NCBI GenBank assembly: GCA_038373885.1
Contig: JAWZYV010013019.1
Coordinates: 2,046,001 to 2,110,000 of the forward strand
Direction of reading: 5' to 3'
Origin: Cheiracanthium punctorium
Lineage: Eukaryota > Arthropoda > Arachnida > Araneae > Cheiracanthiidae
DNA length: 64,000 nucleotides
This document shows, piece after piece, positions 11,111-22,700 of the stretch. The notes under the pieces were generated by a model. That model worked only from the letters and a program-made list of their open reading frames with translations, had not been told where the DNA came from and searched no databases. How positions within the stretch are numbered: the stretch's first letter is position 1; each line of letters opens with the position of its first letter. The translations under genes were made by a program, and so were the position numbers.

Positions 11111-11501
11111 TAAAAATTAAAACAGCATGTTTTTCTACTCATTTCTTAAGTGTCAATTATGGGAGCATGCAGTGTCAATTACTGGTGTCACCACCGTGAC
11201 AACATATGAAATATAGAAATTTCCAATATTCTGTAATAAATTATACCTTAAAGTTAATTTAAGTTTTGAAAACAAAAATTTTGTTTCTAGGTAGTTTTAG
11301 GAATTAGCAATTACTATTAAATGCTTATTTATTGCTCTTAAAGTGCCAATTACAGGTGCCCTTACCCTATAAAGCATAAAATATTAAACATTGCTAAATG
11401 AACTTGTTAAAATTTTCAAATGTTATCTTAAGTGCAGTATTTTCAAAGCTGTAAATTTAATTACAATAAGAAAAACCACAGATTTATAACAAAGATAAAA
11501 C

Positions 11502-11507
11502 TTTATT
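11502..11507 (-). terminator. Polyadenylation signal of DUS1L
   Basis: AATAAA on the minus strand, 19 nt after the DUS1L stop codon. If used, the 3' UTR would be only about 40 nt. Confidence 0.6.
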
Positions 11508-11526
11508 TTCTAAAATAAGTTAACTG

Positions 11527-11648
11527 TCATAAAACAGGTGATAAAACATTTGTAACTGTTGCATCTGTCGTAGATATATAAGCATTTGGTGGATTAGATT
11601 TTTCTTGAGCTTGACTATCTGTTTTCTTTTTGAAACAGAATCTATGAC
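11527..11648 (-). CDS. DUS1L: DUS1L exon 11 (residues 429-468 and stop)
   Basis: Acceptor ATGTAG. It completes GHRFCFKKK, matching the GHGLLFKTK of the family, then a Ser/Thr/Asn-rich tail ending at TGA (11529-11527). Confidence 0.9.
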
Positions 11649-12900
11649 CTACATAAAAGAAATACAAAAGTTAAGCATATATAAAGATTAAAAATAAAAT
11701 TATTTATTTTGTTTTATTTTTTTATTTATAATATTTATTTTCAATAAAAGAAATTTATAAGAAATACAATTCGTCTTTACTATACCAATGGCTTGTAGTA
11801 AGGAAGAAATCTCTTTGTTTTCCCTGATTTATTGTTCTAATGATAATCCAAATGGTTAATAAAGAGTTTTGAAGGCTAACATTTTTAATTATATATTTTT
11901 TTTTTCATTAGATTAACATACTCAAAAACACATCATTCTCAGTGGGCGGAGGGTTATTCTTTTCATCATCATTATGATTTTTAAAAATCTTTAAATAAAT
12001 AACACTATTTTGGCACATACAGTTAAATTTTGTCGAGACATACAGTACTGTGTTTTGTGGAGAGAAGAAAAGGCTTTTTTTTTCACTTCACATATAAGTT
12101 CATGCTAAAATTTACACACGTTGTAGATAGATACACTGAAAGTCTATACACATGCACAGACTATATATATATATACAGGATGTCCCCAAAGGTTGTAGCA
12201 GGCTTTAATTCTTTATTAATTAGAAATAAGTTACAGTGTAAATTGAAAAAATGTCCAAAATAAGGTCAGAAATAATACTCCGTGACGAAAGAATGCCTCT
12301 CGTCAATTATTAAAAAGTTACACTTTTTAAATTGTTATACGAACCCCGTACAAAACAATGCCCCATAATGTGCCTCATGTGTTCGAAAAATGTGCCCCAT
12401 ACAAAGAGGTGACATAAAATTTCATAGCTATACCTTAAAAAGTGTCAGAAATATGAAGATAAATATAACGCTTACTTAATCCACTTTTCAATGGCTCTCA
12501 AAGGAAAAAAATCACATTGAATGATTGCATTTCAGGGATCGTAAAGATATTACCCAAAAAAAATCTTTTTTTTTCCACTCTGGGAATAAACTTTTACATA
12601 TAAAATCATGTATAGTCCCCGATCATCTTTCTTTCATGATATCTCTGCAACTTCGTATAATAAGAGGCTCAAATTTGGTGCATCACCTCATTAGTGTATG
12701 GGGCACATTTTACTAACTGGGAATGTTTTTGTACAGGGTCATAAAAATTTAGAAAGTAACTTTTTGAAAATTAACGAGAGGAACTGTTTTCTAAACAAAG
12801 TATTATTTCGATCTTATTTTGAACATTTTTAAATTTACACTGCCCATGTATCTCTGATAGATAAAGAATTAAAGCCTGTTACCACCTTTTTGGGACACCC

Positions 12901-12939
<39 letters not shown>

Positions 12940-15900
12940 TAACACATAATACTTTACACATTATTTACACTTCAACCAATTATATACAGGGTCCCAGAAA
13001 TACTGACCTAGATATTTATTCCTTAAATGAAAGGTGCAGATGTAAAAGTCACATTACCTACTTTTTTTTAAAGTATTGAGTTATTCAAATCATTGTATTC
13101 ATCTTTTAAGGCGAATCAGACTGTAATAAAGATTTGGACCAAAATAAACATATTAAGGCTGAAAATAGCATTTTTATGCATAATCCAAATTATCCAACAG
13201 CTGTTTCACAGTGAAATTCACACTCTCCCATTCAACTAATCAGGTATCTTCCAAAGGATCATGGGATTGTGTTCTTTACTTTCATTGATGTTTTTAAACT
13301 TGCTCTATTAAACTTTTTTCAGAAAGTTTAACATTCATTTAAGCATTTTAATATTAATTTATGTAGTATTTAAGTGTTGAAGGCGTATAAAATATATTTT
13401 TTTTTTAATTCTAGTTTTAAATTCCCAAATACTTTGGTTTAAACTAACATTACCTATGAAAGTTTGATGCAAAACTCATTTATTAAATTTAAACTTAAAT
13501 TCTTTACCAAAATTATTGAAGATTTAGGACTATATGCCAGTAGTTGTGGCAACAAATATATCACAAAATAAAATTTTAGATATTGATTCTAATTTCTTAG
13601 AAATTAACTAATTTCCACCCTTGACTAATAAAGTCTACATAACTGTACAAATAAATTCTTTTTCATTCAACAGTATAAGAAAACAAATAAAAATTTCTAT
13701 TTACTATCACTAGTTTTCAAATAAAGTTTTAAATCTGAAAGATAGTTTTCCACAATAATCCATATAAAGCCAAAATCAAACACTAAAAATTGATTATTAT
13801 AGAAATATCAAAGTATATTTTTACTGTATTAAGCAATTTAAATAGTGAAGACAAAAATCTTTAAAACAAATCCAACAAACAATAATAACATGCAATAATA
13901 ATAATAACATATCAAAGTTCTTATGCTGCACAGAGCTTTACAAAATTATATATTTATTCATATTTTTTTGCTAAGTCAATAATACAACAATCAGTTATCA
14001 TACCAAAACAATCTAAAACTTCATGAGATGTTTTCTGTCTGCAACAACTTTTGCACAAATTATATGAGCATTTTGAACCCTAAAAATAAAAGTTTATTAA
14101 TATCGATGAAAATAATACAGATATTATATCATTATTACCACTACATATAAGTAGCCTACTAGGTGTAAATAAATATTAGTTAGCTTCCTTATTTGAACAA
14201 TTAATAGATGGTGTCACCATTTCTGACAGTTCTGAGTTAGTTAAAAGTTTTTGGTGTGAGCTTTATGGTGTGTGCAAGAATGAAAGGTTTAATTTGTTAT
14301 TGTGCATGAAAATACTAGTTCTTAAAATGTTATTTATTGTTTTGTGTTTTTGTTTGTGATAGTGTTTAATCTAGGTAAATAAACTAGACTTTTGTCTTTA
14401 CATTACATGAATTTCAAAATTTTTGAGATTTCTATCCGTTTCAAGCACCTGGGAACCCAGTACGACTATCAGAAAAAGAAATTTGTCTGTTGTTCTGTCA
14501 CCTGTGAGGCTTCTTTTGTTCGTTCATCACGTAATAATGACTAAAGCAAATAAAATTAAATTTGATGACACGATAGGTGATCATGCTACTTAAATTATAG
14601 GCATTGAAATTCTTTTAAATTTTGATTTGATTTTGAAATTTTGTTGCCCCACCATGGCCGAGTGAATAAAGCATTCAAAGTAGATGGCTGAAGTGTGAAG
14701 GTTCCGGGTCTGTTGCACGGCTGTTGATATAACGCTCTGGAGTTTTGGTCTGTTTTCTCCAGATGTAATGTGATTATGTGTTAGAACCCCTTAGAAAGTC
14801 CTCTGATCAAGGCACCCCCCATCCTAGACAGGCACCCCTCATGCAGGTTTGCCTTAATACACACAATTCAATAGCAATTTGAAATTTTTGCAAATATTGT
14901 TTCAAACTGTGTAAATCTTTGTTCGCACATCATGTAATAATGAGTAAAGCGATTGAAATGAAATTTGGTGATATGATAGGTGTTCACCCAGCTTCAACTA
15001 TGGGCATCAAATTTTATAAAAAAATTTCATCAGATTTTACGATTTTGCAAAAATTGCTTTAAAATGCATAAACTTTTGTTTGCCATTGTGTGATAATGAC
15101 TAAAGCAAATGAAATGAAATTTGGTAATATGATAGGTGGTTAAACTATAGACATCAAATTTTTCAAAAATTTTGATTAGATTTTTAAATTTTGCAAAAAT
15201 TTATTCAAAATGTGAATGTATTTGTCCATTATGTATAAACCACTGAAACAAATTAAATTTAATATCATCACAGGTGGTCACAAACTACAGGCATCAAAGA
15301 ACATGAAAATTAGATTTTGTGAAAATTGAGTACATCTTTGTTTCATTCCTGAAAAATGGCAATGGAATAGAATGGAATTCAGAATTATGTTATATTGCAA
15401 GTTAATTTAAACTACAGATGCGAAAATTGTTTTAAATATTTCATAGATTTCAAGATATTGTATAAATGTATGTTCTTGCATACCTCAAAAATAGCTTAAC
15501 AGAATAGAATGAAGTTTTGAAAGATGACTAGCAACACCTGAAATAATAAATGTCAGAATTTTTTTTTTAATTTGAATAAATTTTGTGGGTGTTTTTTTTA
15601 AGTTTGCGAAAATCGTGCAAAACTTTCTTGAAGTATGATGTTAAACTATCTAGAGTGAATCAAACAAAATTTAGTTACAGGTTAGGAATGACCTCAACTT
15701 GAAAAGCTCATTCAACCAAAAGAAAACTTTAATTTTTAAAACTTTCTTGATTTTACTCATCAATTTGTTACTTTCTAACTTGTAATATTTTTAACAATGC
15801 ACATAACTCTGCTTTCTATACTATTGACAATATACTAATTCAATTCCTTTGTACCCTAACAATGCTGACAAAAATTCAGGCTTTTTGTGTGTGTGTGATT

Positions 15901-16698
15901 ATGGCAACGCTACACTAGGGCGATCTGCCAAGGGAAGGTGCCTTGGTAGGAGGACTTTCTAAGGAGTTCTAACGCATATTCACGTTACATCTGGAGAAAA
16001 CCTACCAAAACTCCAGACCGTTAGATCGACAGCCGCGCGATGGGACCCAAACCCAGGACCTTCACACTTCGGCCATCTACCATTTTCAGTGACATAACCA
16101 CTGTGCCATGGTGAGGCTCAGGCTTTTTGGGAATTTTTATTACATACTAATCTCTCAATGACAGGCACTTGAGCTAATTTAAGAATATGTTTGAGACATC
16201 TACGGCCTCAACAATGAATGAATACCTAGATCTATATTACATAAAATGCTTTCTTATTAATGAAGTAAATAAATATTTTAGCTGTCAAATTAAGAAATTT
16301 CCTTAATGAATGAAATGAAAGTGTCAGTTCTGAATTTTTTAGCTTTGTACAAGGGCTGCAGAAATTAATTTCTTGTTTTTCTTTTGAGATATTATAGTGT
16401 TCAACTTTAAATGACCGGGAACTTAGTCTCCCTAATTGAAAATAACCAAAAGGTTATGGCTAAATACCTGTGCCATCAGTTATGGCCAGGTATTTAGCCA
16501 TAACTGATGGCACACTTAACAATATAGGATTATCCCCTAGCAGATGGTTAATGTGACTGTTTTTAAAAAATTCAGAACCAGGAGATACTATATATTACCA
16601 GCTGGCGAGTGATCAGTAGTCTCTAAAAATATGGATAGTGTATATAATTTTCATGCTGGTAAAAACTAAACAACTATAATATTTTTACTATTTTTTGG

Positions 16699-16732
<34 letters not shown>

Positions 16733-19700
16733 AAAATTTTTATGTATTCCTAACCACTGTTTTAAACATAAAAATAGAAATCATTGAAATATATTTCATT
16801 CATTAAAAAAATAAAATACTACACCTTAAGCTCAGAAATGTAGCTGAAATATTGCAGTAAAGTAAAGCACATGTACAAATTAAGCAGGACATTTGGAAAC
16901 TATTTTAAAGAAATTCAAGAAAGAAAAACAAATAAAGGTGAAAACAACGAAAGTAAGCTACTTTCACCAATGCTGTGGCAAGAATTGACTAAACATACAT
17001 AATACAAACATAGAAAGATAAAATAAATAAATTTTGATTTTCAAAGAGAAAAAAAAAAAAATCACATAGGTCTAAACTTTCATCAAGCAGTGAAGGTGAA
17101 TAAAACCAAATTAACATATGGTAGAAAATAGCACAGATAAGATAAAATAAATAACTTGTGTGTCAACAGTGAAAAAGTTAATATGGATAATAACACAAAG
17201 GATCCATAAGTTCACAAAGAAAGTTTTTTATAAGTACCAATTTAGAGCAGTCAATTATGCACTAGTTAAGTTTTCTGGCAAATGTTTCATCATTATGATT
17301 GTGAGACGTGTTGGGGAAAAAAAAAAAAAAAGAATAATGATTATAAGCTACCCTTTTTAGGATGGCAAAAGGATTTTACTTTTATTATTATTATTATTAT
17401 TATTATAATAAAGAATCCTTTGTAGATTTCAATGACATTCTTTTGAAGCTTGCAAGTCCAAAAGAGATAAAAAAGTAATGCTTAGAATTTAAACATGAAA
17501 TTTTTTTTAAGTAAAATACAACATTCATTAATGCAATGGATTAATATTCTTTTAATACAATATGATTGAATAAAGAGATATTGATAAACTTACTTACAGG
17601 GTGTCCATGACTGTCTCAAAACAAAAACATTAGCAGCCTCACAAACGTAAAAAATAGCATTCTCTTTTCTTAATTTTAATAGCCAAAATAGTAGAACTTT
17701 CAGGAAAGGTTACTTCAAAAATATATTGACATTGAAACATTAAAAAAGTTTACAAGAGAAATAATCTAATTTTTCTCTCAAATATACAATCACACTTCTC
17801 AAATATACAATCACACGCTGGCTGTGCCTGCACAGCCAGCTGCGTCAAAAAAGGGGTCTCTATATCTGTGACACGCGATGAATGTTTCGATCGTCTGCCA
17901 TCGTGCTGGTAGTTAAGTCAAGCGATGGCAACGGCTGCCCTTTTATCAGCATTGGGAAAGGGTTGCGCCTCAAAGGGTTAATGTCAGTATTCTAACCTGT
18001 TCCCACCTGGTAGAGCAGGTTAGGACACTAAATATTTCATAGCATGTTCACCGAAATTTACTTTGATGAAGGAATTAATTTTATTTATAGCAGAAATGAG
18101 TAAACAAAATGTGTAATTGATTTCAGTAAAGAGTGGAAAATAAATAAATAAATAAAAAGTGGCCCAAGGTAACTCTCTATAACTATTATTTTAGTAACAA
18201 AACATTAGTTTTAAAAATCCAGGCTTAATGCTCAACAAGCACAATACAACACACACAAGAATAGATATAATTACTCCTCCCATCTTTTTGTTTAAATCTT
18301 TACCGCATTTCATGTTTATTTTTAAAAAATACTAATAAAATACTGTTACCTTTGGATTTAAACACTTGCTACATGTCACAAAGGCTGTTTTCTTTTCAAA
18401 CTTTTTCTCGGGATTCCTCTGCAATTTTTTTAGTTTCTTTCTTGAGATACCATTTTCACATGTTGTGCGCTTTTGATTTATTTCATCTTGTTTAGAGCAC
18501 TTTTCTACTTTTTCAGAATTTGTTTTTTCTGGCCTGAAATAGATGTACAAAAATTAAAGGCAAATCCACAAATAAATTTTGAAATAATAATCATGATTAG
18601 GGATGCAATGGATATCCGATTGTATCTGGCCAATATGCTGGATAACTGGCAGTAACGGGATATTACAAATAACCGGCAGTATATCTGGCCTAACATTATA
18701 TACAGAGAAATAACATAAACATATTAAATAAATAAATTTTAAAAACTGCAATAATAAAAATGAGAAAAACAATTTTGTGAAAATATTTTGTTTTCAATAC
18801 TTTTTAGAATGTATTTTTATCATACACAGAAAATTTGGGGGGGGGGGGGGGACCTTATCATTTTTTAGGGAGTTAAGTATTACTAGAGCAAATTAATGTG
18901 AAAAAAACAGCGTTTTTCAATCTTTGTAAGAATTCGGTTACCTCTCCCCCCCCCCCCAATAAATTGACTCTGCTTATGAGAATAGTGCACTTGCTGCAGT
19001 ACTGCTGGCTGGTGAGAAAATGTCATTGATTATTTGTCAAAGTTGCATTAATTTTCCAGTAGTTGAATGGATCTGTTTTTCTTTAAAGAACTGATTGTTT
19101 AAGATATTTATCTAACTCTTGAAGGAGAACATCAATGACATTATTATTTGAATCAGCCTTAATTGCAGCAAAACTGGTTGTCAGATACAACAGAAATGAA
19201 ATCCGAAAATGATCCAACAGATGGGAGCACCATTCAGACCCTTGATCTAATCTTAAGAACTTGACCCACTAACGAGGGGATGGGAGGCCCTGATGGGTTA
19301 CTTCTGGTTCATCTTCTAGTTTCGCTTCACGTTTGTTGTAGTTTTGATTCGTTTTTAAGTTCTAATTCTAACCTTTTGAGGCGACATTCAGATGCTACAT
19401 TGTAACAAAGATGCCAACTCACTGGCAGTAATAGTCTGTTCCTAATACGTTAGAATTAAATTCAATATTCACTTATCCATATGCGTATTTCATGCAACTT
19501 TAACTCATTGTCTCACATATTCATCCTGTTGGATTTCAGAAGTGTCCAGAATCAAGGAAAGGTAAGCAATTACCTTATTCTATATTCACAAAGTTCGAAG
19601 CTAAATCATGAAGATAATCATATTCTATAATTATGCACGATATCCTACTTATATTCGATATTATACTAGATATTCTACATATTATGAATCCAATTCTAAA

Positions 19701-22700
19701 TTCATTCCATACATATTTCTGGTCCGTTCCAGCCTGAGTGACTATCGAAGGATATGAATGACATTTATTAAGTATATGAAAATAACTCAGTTCATTATTC
19801 ATGGTATTATTATTACATTTCCATTAAGATATATAATTCTATATTTAGTCAGTTTGAAGTTTCTCAAATATTAAGAGTAATAATGCCTCCTAAGCAAGCT
19901 AAGAGTTCTTTCAAATTTGAATTATTATTAAAGGAAATAAGTGCATTTGAGAAAAATGTAGAAAAGGCTGATGAAAGTAATTATCGCGCAATAGGAATTT
20001 TAAAAGGCAAAGTAGAAAAGTTTGAAAAGGAATTGGTAGAGAATTTTACAGAATTATCCCAAGATGAAAGCGCTGATTATTTTGATAGTTATATCAAAAG
20101 TAAAGATTTACTATTAAAATGGGTCATTGACCTCGAAAATAAAATTCCGTATGAAAATAAAATTCATCTGTATGAGCACCAAAGCAGTACATCTTGAATT
20201 GGTCTCTGCATTATCTTCAGCGGCATTTCTGGCAGCATTTCAAAGATTTGTAGCTCATCGTGGCTACCCATCGCATGTTTTTAGTGACAATGGAAGCAAC
20301 TTTGTTGGAGCCTCAGCGTACCTAAAATCATTATTTAGAATTCCTCATGATCCCTTAATACAAGATTATTCATCCCAACGTAATATAAGCTGGCAATTCA
20401 TTCCTCCATATGCACCAAATTTCGGAGGTATTTGGGAGGCCTCTATTAAATTAACTAAACAGCATTTAATCAAAACATGTAAAACAGCACTGCTCAATTT
20501 TGAAGAACTTACCACCCTTCTTTGCCAAATTGAAGCCATCATCAACTCTCGGCCTTTATATCCATTATTAGCTGATCCCAAAGACTTCAGCGTATTAACA
20601 CCCGGACATTTTCTTATTGGTGGTCCTTTGCTCGAACTCCCTGAACATAAATCTAATCTTATCTCTTTAAGTTTTAATTCTAGGTGGTCCCTCCTACTAC
20701 AACTCAAAGACCAATTCTGGAAGAAATGGAGCACCTCATACCTAAACACATTGCAGCCACGAACAAAATGGATGAGAAACAACCATCTCCTGGCTGTAGG
20801 AAGGTTAGTCCTCATCAAGGATCCAATCGCCCCTGCCACCGTGTGGAAAGTAGGCCGAATCTCCGCTCTCCATCCAGGCGCTGATGGCATCAGCAGAGTG
20901 GTCACCGTCCGGACTGCCAGAGGAACTGTCACACGCCCAGCCTCTCAGATAGCATTCTTGCCACTTCCAGATGTTGATACTGAGTCTGCGCCCCCCCCCC
21001 CCCGGAATCTGTCAGATACAACAGAAATGAAATCCGAAAGTGATCCAACAGATGGGAGCACCATTCAGACCCTTGATCTAATCTTAAGAACTTGACCCAC
21101 TAACGAGGGGATGGGAGGCCCTGATGGGTTACTTCTGGTTCATCTTTTAGTTTCGCTTCACGTTTGTTGTAGTTTTGATTCGTTTTTAAGTTCTAATTCT
21201 AGCCTTTTGAGGCGACATTCAGATGCTACATTGTAACAAAGATGTCAACTCACTGGCAGTAATAGTCTGTTCCTAATATGTTAGAATTAAATTCAATATT
21301 CACTTATCCATATGCGTATTTCATGCAACTTTAACTCATTGTCTCACATATTCATCCTGTTGGATTTCAGAAGTGTCCAGAATCAAGGAAAGGTAAGCAA
21401 TTACCTTATTCTATATTCACAAAGTTCGAAGCTAAATCATGAAGATAATCATATTCTATAATTATGCACGATATCCTACTTATATTCGATATTATACTAG
21501 ATATTCTACATATTATGAATCCAATTCTAAATTCATTCCATACACTGGTGCTAATTTCATAGAAACAATCCCAAAAAATTTTCTGGTTTTTCAATTAAAT
21601 GATTTGAAACTAATTAGAAATTTAAAGAAAAAAGTGATAGCTGAATGATCTAAGAAAACTAGTCAAAATAAAACAGAAAAAGAAGAAAAATAAGCCTGCT
21701 GCCGAATAGCCGTATATGCAGCTGAAAGTTTGGCCGGATATCCAGTATCCGACCAAACTGATATCCATTTCATCACATAACAATAATACAGCACAAAGAG
21801 TCACTAACAATGATACATCACTCACTAATAAATCAGTATTTTGTAATTCCATCTTCTAAATAAAAAAATTTTAAGCTATAAGTAATTAATTTATTTTCCT
21901 ATCTTATTTATTAATTTCACTGAAATCCATCAGCAAACATTGTTTCTGTAATTTTGTAGTAGTACAGAAAGTAAAGTTATTTTTTTCAAGTTATCTAAAT
22001 AATTAATAGTAGTTACCTTTACTTGCAGTCAATGTCATTTCATTCTACTGATTAAAACAAAACTAAAAACAGTAGCACATTTAAATAGAATACAGGAAAG
22101 AAAATAAAACATAACTGGCATTCAAGTTAAAAATGGAAAACAAGCTTCACCTATTAAAAGTAATTAAAATTGCAGCTAAAAACCTTAGTAAAAACATTTA
22201 AAGAGTACCTTTAAAAACTAATGAAAAAGCTGAGAGTCATGGACTGTGGCCGAAACATATTTTTAAAGGTCTTTAAAGATAGTTTTGAATTGTTTTTACA
22301 GAGCTTCGCCCACTTGTTATAGGAAACTTTTTCCATGGGAAAACAATCTTTGATATTTGGAGAACTAGTTATCTGTCTTCTTTATAATGAATTTTTTAAA
22401 AATCTTAATATTGTGTTTTTTATATCTATCATCGCAAGCTATTAGTGAAAGACGGAAATCAAAAAAGTCAACACATATTTAAGATTTATGTACAATGAAA
22501 TATTTGTAACTAGCCGCCCCATACCTTACTGCTCTTTATGCTCAGTGAAGTATTGACTACATTTCTGGACTTATTTCAACAAAAATTATGTTTCTTTGTT
22601 TTAACAGAATTTGTCATTAAATTCATTTAGTCTAGGGTTGCTACACATTTTGGGTGTCATCATAAAAGCCAATTTCAAAACAGAAAATGGCTAAAATATG

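Larger units (their letters stand above)
19179..21544 (+). mobile_element. Bel/Pao LTR retrotransposon, internally deleted, recent
   Basis: Two 535-bp LTRs (19179-19713, 21010-21544), each TG...CA, with five differences, all transitions (about 99.1% identical). The 5-bp target duplication CTGGT lies at 19174-19178 and 21545-21549. The interior is only 1296 bp: a gag start joined to the end of integrase. Protease, reverse transcriptase and RNase H are missing, so it could move only with help. It lies in sense opposite to DUS1L, within its intron 8. Confidence 0.93.
18599..21776 (-). mobile_element. hAT-type element, decayed, split by the Bel/Pao insertion
   Basis: Left end TAGGGATGCAATGGATATCC; the right end read inward has GATGAAATGGATATCAG. 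Both ends continue with related GGATA/TATCTGGCC blocks. Without the Bel element it is about 0.8 kb, so most of the transposase is already gone. Minus strand, inside DUS1L intron 8. Confidence 0.6.

Noticed and set aside
14646..14720. tRNA gene
   Set aside because: A and B boxes are present but the acceptor stem does not close and the sequence continues into a SINE body; the same holds for 36376, 41612, 54613 and 59577.
20366..20932. 188-codon minus-strand open frame
   Set aside because: Antisense shadow of the Bel/Pao integrase frame.
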